A DNA stretch of 64,000 bases from Nitrospira tepida. GTDB lineage: Bacteria > Nitrospirota > Nitrospiria > Nitrospirales > Nitrospiraceae. The DNA is taken from the NCBI RefSeq assembly GCF_947241125.1, contig NZ_OX365700.1, positions 3,256,001-3,320,000 on the forward strand. The letters are read 5' to 3'. Shown here in pieces: positions 18,143 through 27,441 of this stretch. The notes beneath the pieces were generated by a model. The model did no database searches. It worked only from the letters and a program-made list of their open reading frames with translations, and was not told where the DNA came from. Both the position numbers and the translations under genes were made by a program. Within the stretch, counting starts at the first letter, position 1. Each line of letters starts with the position of its first letter.

Positions 18143-18350
18143 TGTTAGTCCTCTCCACCACCCTTCCCCTTATCTTACGTTACGCCGCGTTGGCGCCTTT
18201 CTTGAGAGGACTCGCCCCTGCGTTGGAACAGCCTGTCAAACGACTTCGAACGCGGCACACGCACCCCGGGGTAGACCTCATGCATTGACCCACCGCCTCT
18301 CAGGATCTAGGATTGTCTCGCTCACTCAACTCCGAAAAGGAGTCCTGATC

Positions 18351-18518
18351 ATGTATACGAAGGACACTCTCACAAAAGAGGTCCAAGATTTCGGCAGGCA
18401 CAGTGAGTATCTTTTGTCCGCAGTCGCCTGCGGCACGGTATTGTCGGACCAGGATCGGGAGGTCATTGCATATTATCTCGCGGACATTCCCAGGACGATT
18501 CAGATTCAATTTACTTAA
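18351..18518 (+). CDS. Small hypothetical protein (55 residues)
   Basis: ATG 18351 is preceded by AAAAGGAGTCCTGATC. The sequence MYTKDTLTKEVQDFGRH then YLLSAVACGTVLSDQDREVI is soluble and mostly helical. No domain recognised. The ribosome site is the main support. Confidence 0.6.
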   Translation: MYTKDTLTKEVQDFGRHSEYLLSAVACGTVLSDQDREVIAYYLADIPRTIQIQFT

Positions 18519-18772
18519 CTCCATTTCTCATTGCCGCCCTCCGAATCTGTTACCACGCCACTATCCGAATAGGCCAAATCAGTCCGGCGCGCAGAACCGT
18601 ATCCGGTATCCGAACTGAACCTGAGCCCGGGATAGTCCAAAGGTTGGATGCCGCCTTGTCGCTTGCCTGCCGTTCTCGCTCATTGGTCTTCTCCGAAACA
18701 ACTCCACAATGCGGCTAATTTCCATCGAAAAGGTTCAGGACGCCGCCAATTAAGAACCAGAGGTCAAAGAAC

Positions 18773-19230
18773 CTAGCCCGCATTATTCATGACGATTCGT
18801 GGCGTTCCACCCGTTGCATGAGCGGCGCAACGGGTACCCGGCAGTCGCCAAGCGTTGGACCCATTGCATGTTCGACCCGTTGCATGGAGCAACCCGCAAC
18901 GGGTCCCCCGGCAATGGGTACCCCCAAGCACAGCCGCGAAGGACCAAGGCGTACGTGAAACAGTACGTCGAGGGGCGCACGGCGCGATGAATAAAGAGCG
19001 CCATGTCTGTGCGCGCCGCCGAGTCGGTGAGGCGGCCGGACCTGAGCGGCGCGCACTCCCGCCATACCAAGCTTCGCATGAGCCACCGCGTTCGATCACA
19101 TCGCGGCGGAGAGGTACTTTGCCTTCGACTTCTCATGTAGGCTCTGTCGCAGCGGCGAATCGGGGTGCCCATTGCTTGTCTGTTGCAATGGGCCAAGGCA
19201 GCAGAAGCGTTCATGAATAATGCGGGCTAG
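18773..19230 (+). mobile_element. Repeat element copy 2 (longest, nested hairpin)
   Basis: Core 18777-19226 between CTAG at 18773-18776 and 19227-19230. Ends CCCGCATTATTCATGA are identical in inverted orientation. Hairpins: 18809-18817 with 18827-18835; an outer ACCCATTGC/GCAATGGGT stem (18859-18867 with 18911-18919) that contains a complete ACCCGTTGC/GCAACGGGT stem in its loop (18875-18883 with 18896-18904); and GCCCATTGC/GCAATGGGC near the right end (19167-19175 with 19185-19193). An extra segment (about 18964-19052) is shared only with copy 4. Confidence 0.88.
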
Positions 19231-19710
19231 TCCCATAGGAGCACTTTTTTCAGGGATGCGGCACAGTAACGTTACGCCTTGGCAGGCAACACACATGGCG
19301 CAACCACAATGGAAACGTTGTACAAGCGTCCATGAACACATTGCGCAATCCAGGGGATGAAAGGCCCGGCGCTATAAAAGTACCGGGTCTTTTTGTTGCC
19401 AAGAGGGCGGCTCTGCAAATCATTTCTTCGCCATCTAAATTGACATCGCTTTGGCGGCCATACTGACTTCACTAAAGAAATCCTTTGTCGGGAGGATTCG
19501 AGCGAACGGATTGAGCATCCAGGGCTCTTCCTAGTACCGCGCGACTGAATCGAGGCGCAGCGTAGCTCCCATCAGCATGATAGACCATCAGTTATCAGAC
19601 TGAATGAGGCTGCCTGCAAGACGCGATATAAAAGGTGTTCACTCACGGGAGGGGCCTGGCCGCCTTCGGTAATGTCGCCCCTGGCCTCAGGCGTATAAGG
19701 AGAACTAACG
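19231..19710. other. Intergenic, 480 bases, contains a terminator-like hairpin, no gene
   Basis: This stretch between repeat copy 2 and the DUF2231 gene looks lower in GC than the window. ORFs here lack ribosome sites and resemble nothing known. The hairpin at 19360-19394 is listed separately; what it terminates is unclear. The DUF2231 promoter presumably lies in the last 150 bases. Confidence 0.5.
19360..19394 (+). terminator. Rho-independent terminator-like hairpin
   Basis: AAAGGCCCGG (19360-19369) pairs with CCGGGTCTTT (19383-19392) with one G-T wobble, loop of 13, and a run of five T at 19390-19394. There is no annotated gene directly upstream on the plus strand, so it may end a small RNA or mark a lost gene. 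Confidence 0.55.
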
Positions 19711-20187
19711 ATGAGTAGTCCTGCGAGCATAAAAGGGCATCCCATTCATCCAATGTTAATTCCATTCCCGATCGCTCTGTGGACGTTCTCGTGTATTTGT
19801 GATCTCGTTTCTATACTGCGCTTTGGAGGTACACTATGGGAGGACATGGCCTTCTTTTCGATGGCCGGTGGCGTGATCGGCGCAGTTATTGCTGCGGTAC
19901 CAGGGTATCTTGATTTCCGCTCTTTAGTGGACACGAATGTACGACGAATCGGCCGATGGCATATGGCCACTAATCTCTTCCTCGTCGGTCTGTTCGCAAT
20001 CAATCTGTGGCTGCGCCTGGATGGCCAGGCGGGCGATATTCTGCCTTTTGGCCTATCACTGATCGGCCTTGCCATGCTCGGCATCTCGGGTTGGCTCGGC
20101 GGCGAATTGGTCTATGGGCACGGTGTCGCCGTAGAGTCCCAGGTGCCTGTGACCACTGGAATGAAGGGGAGCGGTCATGCTGCATGA
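19711..20187 (+). CDS. DUF2231 domain membrane protein
   Basis: 158 residues; AAGGAGAACTAACG before ATG. The opening IKGHPIHPMLIPFPIALW is the DUF2231 signature. Four membrane helices follow (about 18-35, 45-65, 82-102 and 108-128). The last 30 residues are polar. Function unknown; related proteins are often near heme, nitrite or stress genes. Confidence 0.9.
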   Translation: MSSPASIKGHPIHPMLIPFPIALWTFSCICDLVSILRFGGTLWEDMAFFSMAGGVIGAVIAAVPGYLDFRSLVDTNVRRIGRWHMATNLFLVGLFAINLWLRLDGQAGDILPFGLSLIGLAMLGISGWLGGELVYGHGVAVESQVPVTTGMKGSGHAA

Positions 20188-20282
20188 TAGAGACAAGAAG
20201 ATAATCTTCTTGCCGACGCCATGGCTCAAACCCCTATGCAGAAAGCGAGCATGCAAAAGTGATTCGCGATGGTCACGCATCA

Positions 20283-21425
20283 ATGAGCCAGGCCGCTGAT
20301 AGGATGGAGGCCGTGACGTCCGAAAGCCCTTCCCAGGTGCGTCCTTTCATTGACGTTCCCTGTCTGATCTGTGGCGGTGAGCAACTAGACATTGTTGCAT
20401 CGGCAGCCGACATCGAAGCCCAGCTCCGGGATCTTGAAATATTCCATCGGCGGAGGCGAATAGGCAGCCGACCTGCCGACCTCGCCGATCGGGCTGACTT
20501 TACACAAGGTTACCCCACCCATGTAGTGGAGTGCCGCATATGCGGATTTATCTTCAGGAATCCGCGCCCCGTCATGTTAGCTGTGACCTCCGCCTATATA
20601 AGAGATCGCTACAGCGAGTCTCATCTTCGATCCGAATTTGAGTTGCAACGGAAATGGGCAGAAAAGAAATCATTGCTCTTAACCAACTGGTTGCCGGTCG
20701 ACCGAACGCCCGTGGTTATCGAAGTTGGCAGTTTTGTGGGAGGCTTTTTGGCTGCAGGCCAGCGCCGCGGCTGGACCATGCTGGGAGTGGACCCGGGCAA
20801 GCAGGTGACGGAATTCTGTCGCGCTCGAAGATTGCCTGTCTATTGTGGAACGCTAGGGGACGCATCGATCGCTGGCGGCTCGGTCGATGCTGTAGTGATT
20901 TGGAATACTTTCGATCAGCTTCCCAATCCCGATACAACGCTGGCAGCCGCGCGCCGGATCCTTCGACAGGCGGGGTTACTTGTCGTTCGAGTACCTAATG
21001 GTGTGCTGTATCGTAAAGGCGTGGAGATCATAACGGGCCAAAGTGTATTGCACGATATGGCAACGATGGTTCTCGCATGGAACAATCTCCTTGCATTTCC
21101 GTATCTCCATGGCTATTCCATTTCTACCCTGGATCAACTTGTGGGCCGGCATGGGTTCCGTCGGCGCAGGGTCTACCCTGACACACTGCTACCGCTGGCA
21201 GACCAGGATACGAAAACATGGGCACGCTGGGAAGAGAGTTTCGTGAAATGGGTATGCCGTGCGCTGGCGGCTCAGCCATTATGGGATACCCGCCAACTGG
21301 CTCCCTGGCTGGATCTGTATTATGAGCGGAGCGAGGAGATACCTAATACGGCTATTACTGTTTCGAGAAGGCTTCGCCCCTCAGCTAGAAGTCATTGGGA
21401 GCAATTAGAAACCTCGCCCTTTTGA
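20283..21425 (+). CDS. Class I SAM-dependent methyltransferase with N-terminal zinc-finger-like cysteines
   Basis: About 380 residues from ATG 20283 (GTG 20259 is also possible; no clear ribosome site). CLICGG (about 27) and CRICGF (about 85) form a CxxC pair typical of C-methyltransferases of sugar or tailoring pathways. Motif I is VVIEVGSFVGGFLAAG (about 145), followed by VDAVVIWNTFDQLPNP and LRQAGLLVVRVPNG. Substrate unknown. Its 3' end overlaps the convergent methyltransferase by 34 bases. Confidence 0.82.
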   Translation: MSQAADRMEAVTSESPSQVRPFIDVPCLICGGEQLDIVASAADIEAQLRDLEIFHRRRRIGSRPADLADRADFTQGYPTHVVECRICGFIFRNPRPVMLAVTSAYIRDRYSESHLRSEFELQRKWAEKKSLLLTNWLPVDRTPVVIEVGSFVGGFLAAGQRRGWTMLGVDPGKQVTEFCRARRLPVYCGTLGDASIAGGSVDAVVIWNTFDQLPNPDTTLAAARRILRQAGLLVVRVPNGVLYRKGVEIITGQSVLHDMATMVLAWNNLLAFPYLHGYSISTLDQLVGRHGFRRRRVYPDTLLPLADQDTKTWARWEESFVKWVCRALAAQPLWDTRQLAPWLDLYYERSEEIPNTAITVSRRLRPSARSHWEQLETSPF

Positions 21426-22099
21426 GCGGCCAGAAGCACCAAAGCGGGACAACCCAGTCTAGTCTTCCAGACAGGCCGATGAGCGACCATATTCTGATCA
21501 ACCGAAGGCTCCAGTAGGCTTTCGACCGTCAGGCCTACTTGTCGAACGGCATTTGCAATTGAATAGACTTCGTGCACTGTCCCTTCCGTTTGATAGTGGC
21601 GGCCCTGCACGGTGAACCGTACGTTTGATCCCGTCAGACGTTGCATATCCGGATGAACAGTCGACAGGATCAAACGACCGCCAGGTCGAAGCATCGTGGC
21701 GATCTGATGAAAATATGAATGGAGGTTCTCCACGTGATCCAATACCAGGCCAGAAATGACGCGATCGAAGGTTCCACCTATGAACGGGAGCTTTGTGAAC
21801 GATGCTTGGACCCATGCGACCGTCGATTTGGAGAGACATGTCCGCCTTGCGCGGGCAAGCATGCCCTGGGAAAGATCCACCCCAACGATCGAGATTCCCG
21901 GTCGATTCAATATGCGTACATACCGACCGGTGCCGCATCCGAGATCCAGCAGCCGACAGCCGGGAAAGATCTTGACCATGGCGAGCAGGAATGGCTCATC
22001 GAGCAGCGTGCTCGGATCAGCATCATCATATTCTCCGGCCCATTGGTCGTAGGCGTCTGCAGGAGCCAGCCACTCAAAGGAACCGATATTTCTTTTCAT
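21392..22099 (-). CDS. Class I SAM-dependent methyltransferase (Methyltransf_11 type)
   Basis: 235 residues. SAM motif I is LLDLGCGTGRYVRIL (about 50-64), then VGVDLSQGML, FDRVISGLVLDHVEN and MLRPGGRLILSTVHP. It resembles UbiE/BioC-like enzymes but lacks anything that sets the substrate. It is convergent with, and probably functionally linked to, the neighbouring methyltransferase (inference). Confidence 0.87.
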   Translation of the reverse strand: MKRNIGSFEWLAPADAYDQWAGEYDDADPSTLLDEPFLLAMVKIFPGCRLLDLGCGTGRYVRILNRPGISIVGVDLSQGMLARARRTCLSKSTVAWVQASFTKLPFIGGTFDRVISGLVLDHVENLHSYFHQIATMLRPGGRLILSTVHPDMQRLTGSNVRFTVQGRHYQTEGTVHEVYSIANAVRQVGLTVESLLEPSVDQNMVAHRPVWKTRLGCPALVLLAAQKGEVSNCSQ

Positions 22100-22323
22100 G
22101 CGGCGGTCACATCGTTAAACAACTGCATTTTATATCACGTTGCCTCGCCATGCTCCGGTTTCTTGTCCGCGACTTTCGATGAAATGTTTGAATGGCGTCA
22201 GAGCTGGTACTAGGCAGAAGCCAAGCCGGAAACCTCGCGTTCAACGATCCTGATTCAGAATAATAGTGAGAAGGCGGTCAACTCAGTTGCGAGAAATTCT
22301 CATAGTGCTCTGGCCGATCGTTG

Positions 22324-23430
22324 TTATTGGCTCGGAGGAGTGGCGTGGAATTCGCGCGGTTTTTTCACGGAGGGTTTGGTGCGGACGCGCCGGCGAGAGG
22401 GCCTTTCAATGGCGGGCATCGCGGCCAACGCCACCGGCCGGCCCGTCTCCGCGGATCGATAGAGCGCCCGGATGATCCGGACATCCCGCAGCCCCTCTTC
22501 GCCGGAAGGCTGAGGCCGGCGGTTATTAAGGATGCAGTCTGAAAAATGAAGGAGCTGCGGCGCGAACTGGTCCCGCTTGGGATAGGTTCGGCTCATGGAC
22601 TTGCCGTTGACGGTGATCGTCTGTTTGATCGGCAAGGCATATTCGTAGGCCTGGTCCAAACGAAGGACCCCTTTCGTTCCCACGACTTCGTAGGCGGACA
22701 CGTCCGTCGCGCCGAAGCTGCATGCGAAAATGGCCAATCGGTCGCCCGGAAACCGGAGCGTCGCCGAGACCATTTCCTCCACTTCGCGGAATCGCGCTTC
22801 CCCGTTGTTGGCGGAAAACGCGAAGACCTCGACCGGCTCATCCCGGAATAAATAGCGCGCCGCGTTCACGCAATAGATCCCGATATCCCAGAGGGGACCT
22901 CCGCCGAATCGCCGCTTGACCCGGATATTGCCAGGCTTGACCTGAAGGGAGAAGACCGATTGAAATATTCGAGACTGCCCGATCCGGCCCTTGCCGACCT
23001 CTTGCACGGCCGTCATGTTGGCCGCATCGAAGTGGAGCCGGTAGGCCGTCATGAGCTTCACGTCGTGGCGCCCGGCCGCGTCGATCATCTGTCGGCATTC
23101 CCGCTCGGACAGGGCGAGCGGTTTTTCACACAGCACATGGACTCCGGCACGGGCAGCCCTGACGGCATAGGATTCGTGAAGGTGATTCGGCAGGGCCAGA
23201 TACACCGCATCCACCCGGCCGCTGCGCAGGCAGCGGTCATATTGGTCATAGCGATAAAGGTGTGGTACTCGGTATTGGCGCCCTAGCGCCGCCAGTTTCT
23301 TCCGGTCTCCTGATACCAATGCGACCAATTCGGAGTTGTGCTTGGCATGGCCGAATGCCGGCAACACGGCGGCCTGGGCGATATGGCCCAGGCCCACCAC
23401 GGCATAGCGAACCTTCCTGGCCGCCGCCAT
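22324..23430 (-). CDS. Gfo/Idh/MocA family NAD(P)-dependent oxidoreductase
   Basis: About 368 residues from ATG 23430; the frame extends to 23505 with earlier starts, but the Rossmann strand VRYAVVGLGHIAQ lies directly after this ATG. The catalytic EKPLAL motif (about residue 95) and the GGGPLWDIGIYCVN block are the family hallmarks and resemble glucose-fructose oxidoreductases. The likely reaction is oxidation or reduction of a sugar or sugar derivative. The Arg/Lys-rich tail is unusual. Confidence 0.9.
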   Translation of the reverse strand: MAAARKVRYAVVGLGHIAQAAVLPAFGHAKHNSELVALVSGDRKKLAALGRQYRVPHLYRYDQYDRCLRSGRVDAVYLALPNHLHESYAVRAARAGVHVLCEKPLALSERECRQMIDAAGRHDVKLMTAYRLHFDAANMTAVQEVGKGRIGQSRIFQSVFSLQVKPGNIRVKRRFGGGPLWDIGIYCVNAARYLFRDEPVEVFAFSANNGEARFREVEEMVSATLRFPGDRLAIFACSFGATDVSAYEVVGTKGVLRLDQAYEYALPIKQTITVNGKSMSRTYPKRDQFAPQLLHFSDCILNNRRPQPSGEEGLRDVRIIRALYRSAETGRPVALAAMPAIERPSRRRVRTKPSVKKPREFHATPPSQ

Positions 23431-23529
23431 GGACGACCGCCGCCTGCTTCTCGGAACGACTTGTGTCCCCATTGTTGCGAGGCCGCCTCGCCAGCGGTCG
23501 ATCATGCTCCTCTTGCGCGTCGGCTGCCG

Positions 23530-24366
23530 CTAGCGGATCGGCTTGGCCTTCGCGATGTCGATGACATAGTTTTCAGAATCCAGGAAAATGGCCAGATCTT
23601 CGCCCTTTGATAGGCCGGCCACCTGGGACCCGATCAAGGGCCGGACGGCATAGGTCTTCTCCTGATCATCCGCGGTCCGCACGCGCAATTCGGTTTCATT
23701 CGCCGAAATCACGGTGGCGTCCAACCGGGTATGCACGGATTTGGGGGTTGATCCAATGTCGCTCTGGCCGCCGTCGCCCGGCGAGGACTGAGAGTGAAGG
23801 TCGGCGATGTGATTCTGCTCGTTCAAGACGAATTCCGCCGGCTCATTGACCTGCAGCGCAGCAAGTTTGGCCTTGGCCAAGGGAGACACATAGAAGGACA
23901 GTTCCTTCCCCTCCTCGGTCCTGATCACCGCGCGGTCCTGGCCCACCGGCAGACTCTGCGCCAGAGCGCCACGCAACACCTTCGTGCTGATCTGGCCCGG
24001 CCGTTGGTAGGACACGACCAGGTTCTGCTCGTTAACCACGATATCGATCGCATCCCCCTTCCGAAAGGAGGCGGCTTCTTCTCCACCCGCCTTCAGCGGC
24101 AGATACCGCGGCTGCGGCTCACCGGTATCAACCTTGATCTGCCCGCCGGCGATCTCCGTCACCGTGCCCTTGATCGTCCGTTCGCCTTTGACCATTCCCT
24201 TGGACACCTTCGCCTCCGAAGCGGTTCCCGTGCGCGCGGTCCTCGCATGCATGGAGGACTGGTGATCGGCGCAAGCCGTCGCGCTTAAGCCCAGGCCCAG
24301 TACGCCGAGTGCGCAGCCCCACATCATCACCGTCCTTGCTTTTCCCGACAGTTCGACACGTACCAT
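23530..24366 (-). CDS. Periplasmic hypothetical protein with repeated beta modules
   Basis: 278 residues; AAGGAGGAACTT before ATG 24366. The signal peptide ends around GLSATACADH, possibly a weak lipobox. Three related segments of the type GTVTEIAGGQIKVDTG, RAVIRTEEGKELSFYVSPL and ATVISANETELRVRTADDQEKTY suggest repeated small beta-barrels. No named family. Confidence 0.65.
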   Translation of the reverse strand: MVRVELSGKARTVMMWGCALGVLGLGLSATACADHQSSMHARTARTGTASEAKVSKGMVKGERTIKGTVTEIAGGQIKVDTGEPQPRYLPLKAGGEEAASFRKGDAIDIVVNEQNLVVSYQRPGQISTKVLRGALAQSLPVGQDRAVIRTEEGKELSFYVSPLAKAKLAALQVNEPAEFVLNEQNHIADLHSQSSPGDGGQSDIGSTPKSVHTRLDATVISANETELRVRTADDQEKTYAVRPLIGSQVAGLSKGEDLAIFLDSENYVIDIAKAKPIR

Positions 24367-24428
24367 AAGTTCCTCCTTCACTGATCACCAGTCATTGAAG
24401 CCCATGCGCAACAGACAGATGGCGCGCG

Positions 24429-24506
24429 CTACAGAATCTTGAAGAACCAGAGCAACAGCAGCACGCTGGCCGGCACGCCCAGTAACCACAGGATCAAGTA
24501 TCGCAT
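24429..24506 (-). CDS. 25-residue hydrophobic membrane peptide
   Basis: ATG 24506 is preceded by GGGAGGAGGAGGCT. The peptide begins MRYLILWLLGVPASVLLLL and ends WFFKIL: one membrane helix with a GVP kink. Similar tiny proteins with a ILWLLGVP core occur in many proteobacterial and Nitrospira-type genomes (recollection, not checked). It lies between two same-strand envelope genes. Confidence 0.65.
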   Translation of the reverse strand: MRYLILWLLGVPASVLLLLWFFKIL

Positions 24507-24597
24507 AGCCTCCTCCTCCCGTCGCGATGCGGCGGCCGGCGTCGTCCTCTGATGCGCTTCCGGCCTCGACCGACCGCAGGTCTGTTCGCACGTGCGA

Positions 24598-24912
24598 TTA
24601 TTTCCGCACTTGCAGATTATTGACGATGCGTTGTACCCCTTCGACGCTTCCGGCTATCCGTTCGACACGCTCCTTGTCTTCGGCGTTGTCGACCACTCCA
24701 TTCAAGTGGACGATGCCGCGCGTCGTCTCCACGTCGATCCGGGTCACCGTTGCCATCTGATCCGACGCCAGGCGTGCCTTGACCGAGGTGGTGATGCTGG
24801 TGTCGTCCAGGTAGGAGGAGGCCGACTGGCCGTGCGTGGTTTCGCACCCGGCGGAAACCAGCAGGACGGCCGACACAAGAAGCACGTAGAAGCTCGGCAT
24901 CGCAGCTTTCAT
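24598..24912 (-). CDS. BON-domain lipoprotein
   Basis: 104 residues with lipobox LVSAGC. A single BON domain covers about 37-102: ITTSVKARLASDQM, then TTRGIVHLNGVVDN and VEGVQRIVNNLQV. BON domains bind phospholipid or act in osmotic-stress protection (OsmY-like). It is close in sequence to the BON lipoprotein at 57579-57884. Its ATG overlaps the stop of the gene upstream. Confidence 0.9.
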   Translation of the reverse strand: MKAAMPSFYVLLVSAVLLVSAGCETTHGQSASSYLDDTSITTSVKARLASDQMATVTRIDVETTRGIVHLNGVVDNAEDKERVERIAGSVEGVQRIVNNLQVRK

Positions 24913-25112
24913 CGGCTCACTCTCCCTTCGAGGCCGGTAACATTGGCAGCGACTGAGTGCTCGCTTGATTCACGCTTCAATTCGGGCCAAAGTTGGTCCA
25001 CACGGACCTTCATGAATGTCCTGAAAGGAACGGTCGCGCCCATGATCGGGCGACGCCCCCTATGCCCGGGTGCGATGGTCCGTAACGGCATTGTGGCTTC
25101 CGCTGGTTGCAT
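24909..25112 (-). CDS. Small hypothetical protein upstream of BON lipoprotein
   Basis: 67 residues, AAAGGAGTCTCTC before ATG 25112, and a 4-base stop/start overlap (ATGA) with the BON gene. The sequence is basic, without recognisable domain. Context and ribosome site support it; composition does not. Confidence 0.42.
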   Translation of the reverse strand: MQPAEATMPLRTIAPGHRGRRPIMGATVPFRTFMKVRVDQLWPELKRESSEHSVAANVTGLEGRVSR

Positions 25113-25152
25113 GAGAGACTCCTTTCCGGGCTCCGGTTTGTCCTCTTGACGG

Positions 25153-25467
25153 TTACTTCTTGAAGATCAGCTTCGGCGCGGCGAGATCGCCCATGCCGAC
25201 CGCAACCAATTCCCAGCCGCTGTGTCCATATTCATTGAGAATCGCCTGCATGTGGTCCGTCTCTTTGGACACTTCGACGATCTTGTATTGATACCGTTTG
25301 GGCTCCTCGGCGAAGACGCGTGGTTGGTAATACTGGACGATTACGACCACGACGGCCAAGCTCAGCAAGAGAACCGCTCCCAGCCAGATCAACAGATAGT
25401 TCCGCTTCATCGGCATGGTTCCGCCGACGATGTGCTCTTCACTTGATAATCGAGGCCTTCGATGCAT
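25153..25467 (-). CDS. DUF4177-like membrane-anchored protein
   Basis: About 104 residues from ATG 25467 (AGGGAAGGG upstream); an ATG at 25416 is also possible. A membrane helix (about 21-42, LLIWLGAVLLLSLAVVVVIV) leads to a small domain with YQYKIVEVSKETDHMQ and LNEYGHSGWELVAVGMG, the DUF4177 signature. Function unknown. Confidence 0.75.
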   Translation of the reverse strand: MHRRPRLSSEEHIVGGTMPMKRNYLLIWLGAVLLLSLAVVVVIVQYYQPRVFAEEPKRYQYKIVEVSKETDHMQAILNEYGHSGWELVAVGMGDLAAPKLIFKK

Positions 25468-25592
25468 CGATCCCTTCCCTGTGTCCTTCATATCTCTTTG
25501 AAAGGCCGGACCCACCTGGCTGAATCCCTGGTCCGTCCTGGTTTTCTCCCCCATCAGCTCAACGGCTCGCGGGGAAAGCGAACGCGCGCGCG

Positions 25593-27341
25593 TCAGATCA
25601 ATTCTCGGACTCGGTCATGCAGCAGGGTCCAGGCGATCTTGTCGGCATTCGGCTGGCCCTTGGCCAGGGCTTGGGCGAACTTCGCTGCTTGATCGAAGGT
25701 GATGGCGGGGGGCATCGGCGGAACGAAAGGATCAACCAACACCTCGACGACCGCCGGCTCCGGGCAGTTCAATGCGTCCGCCAAAATGCGATCGCAATCC
25801 GCCGGATCCTCGATCGTGAAGCCCCGCCCTCCGCAGGCCCGCGCGACGGCGGCAAAGTCAATGGGACTCAAGTCGCAGCCGAACTCCGGATGGCCGAGAA
25901 ACACCATCTGCTCCCATTTGATCATGCCGAGCGTATTGTTCTTCACGACGATCACTTTGATCGGCAATCGGTACTTGACGGCCGTGGCGAATTCTCCCAT
26001 CAACATGGAAAAGCCCCCGTCGCCCACGAAGGCCACGCACTGGCGATCGGGATAGGCGATCTGCGCCGCAATCGCGTAGGGCAACCCGTTGGCCATCGAC
26101 GCCAGGGTTCCGGAGAGGGAAAATTGCTGCGTGCGCTTGGCGTGGATATGCCGCGCAAACCAGGTGGCGATCGTGCCGGAATCCGACGAGACGATCGCAT
26201 CGTCCGCAAGGCGCCGGCCTAGGTTCCAGGCGACGACCTGCGGCTTCATCGGCTTGTCGGGCTGCGTGCCCTGATGCTCCATCAGGTTCCGCCAGTCTTC
26301 CATGGCCCGTTGAGCCTGATGCAGAAATGAGCGGTCCGCCTTTCGCTCCAGCAGCGGCAGCAGCGCCGCGAGCGTCTTGCGCGCATCCCCGACCAATCCC
26401 ACCTCCACCGGGTAGCGGAGCCCGATCCGGGCTGGATTGATGTCGGCCTGCACAGCTCTGGCCTGTCCAGGCTGGGGCAAAAATTCAATGTAGGGAAAGG
26501 ATGTGCCGACCATCAGGAGGGTGTCGCAGGCCTCCATGGCTTCCTGCGAAGGTTTGGTGCCGAGCAATCCGATTCCTCCGGTCGTCAAGGGACTGTCGTC
26601 GTCCACCACCGCCTTGCCCAGGATCGTTTTGATGATCGGTCCGCCCAGTAGCTCGGCCGCCTGTTCCAACAGATCTCCTGCGCGCAACGCTCCTTGTCCG
26701 GCAAGAATCGCGACACGACGCCCCTCGTTGAGGAGGGCAGCGGCCCGGCCTAGATCCTCATCGGAGGGCAGCCGCGCGCTCGTGGCAAACACATCGGACG
26801 GGTAGCCCGGCACGTTACGCTTCGAGCGGGCACCGCAGCTCTGCTCTTGAAGATCGACCGGAAAATTGATATGGGCCACCCCGCGGCAGGCCAAGGCCGT
26901 CCGGCAGGCAAGGTTCGCGACCGCTTCGACATGGGCCGCTCCCATGATCCGCGTGTTGTAGCAACTGACGTCCGCAAACACGCGATCCAAGCTGACGTCC
27001 TGTTGGGCGTGCGTGTCGATCAGGTCGTGAAAATGATGGCCGGTGATCGCGAGCACCGGGGCTCCGTCCAGCTTGGCATCGTACAACCCGTTCAGCAGGT
27101 GCAGCCCGCCCGGGCCGGATGTGGCGAGGCACACGCCCAACCGGCCGGTGTACTTGGCGTAGGCGCAGGCCATGAACGCGGCCGACTCTTCATGCCTCAC
27201 CTGTATGAAACGGATCCGGTCTTGCCGCTTGCGCAGGGCCTCCATAATGCCGTTGATGCCGTCTCCGGGCATCCCGAATACCACCCGGACGCTCCAGGCC
27301 TCCAACGTATCCATCAACACATCGGCCGCGTTGTCCGACAT
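25593..27341 (-). CDS. Thiamine-pyrophosphate enzyme, pyruvate oxidase/acetolactate synthase type
   Basis: 582 residues from ATG 27341 (GGAGGAGAGACGTC upstream). The N-terminal TPP domain has the activating Glu51 in RHEESAAF. The central domain is about 190-325. The C-terminal TPP-binding domain has the GDGGFSMLMGE to KNNTLGM motif (about 440-470). Length and layout are closest to PoxB-type pyruvate oxidase/quinone-dependent dehydrogenase, but sulfoacetaldehyde acetyltransferase or related enzymes cannot be excluded. FAD and quinone sites are not obvious by eye. Confidence 0.85.
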   Translation of the reverse strand: MSDNAADVLMDTLEAWSVRVVFGMPGDGINGIMEALRKRQDRIRFIQVRHEESAAFMACAYAKYTGRLGVCLATSGPGGLHLLNGLYDAKLDGAPVLAITGHHFHDLIDTHAQQDVSLDRVFADVSCYNTRIMGAAHVEAVANLACRTALACRGVAHINFPVDLQEQSCGARSKRNVPGYPSDVFATSARLPSDEDLGRAAALLNEGRRVAILAGQGALRAGDLLEQAAELLGGPIIKTILGKAVVDDDSPLTTGGIGLLGTKPSQEAMEACDTLLMVGTSFPYIEFLPQPGQARAVQADINPARIGLRYPVEVGLVGDARKTLAALLPLLERKADRSFLHQAQRAMEDWRNLMEHQGTQPDKPMKPQVVAWNLGRRLADDAIVSSDSGTIATWFARHIHAKRTQQFSLSGTLASMANGLPYAIAAQIAYPDRQCVAFVGDGGFSMLMGEFATAVKYRLPIKVIVVKNNTLGMIKWEQMVFLGHPEFGCDLSPIDFAAVARACGGRGFTIEDPADCDRILADALNCPEPAVVEVLVDPFVPPMPPAITFDQAAKFAQALAKGQPNADKIAWTLLHDRVRELI

Positions 27342-27441
27342 GACGTCTCTCCTCCACAAGCGAACGGTAACGGCTGGGACTGGATTCCGGCGGTCGATTC
27401 ATGACGCCACCTCACCGGCACCGAGCCACCTCACACAATCA

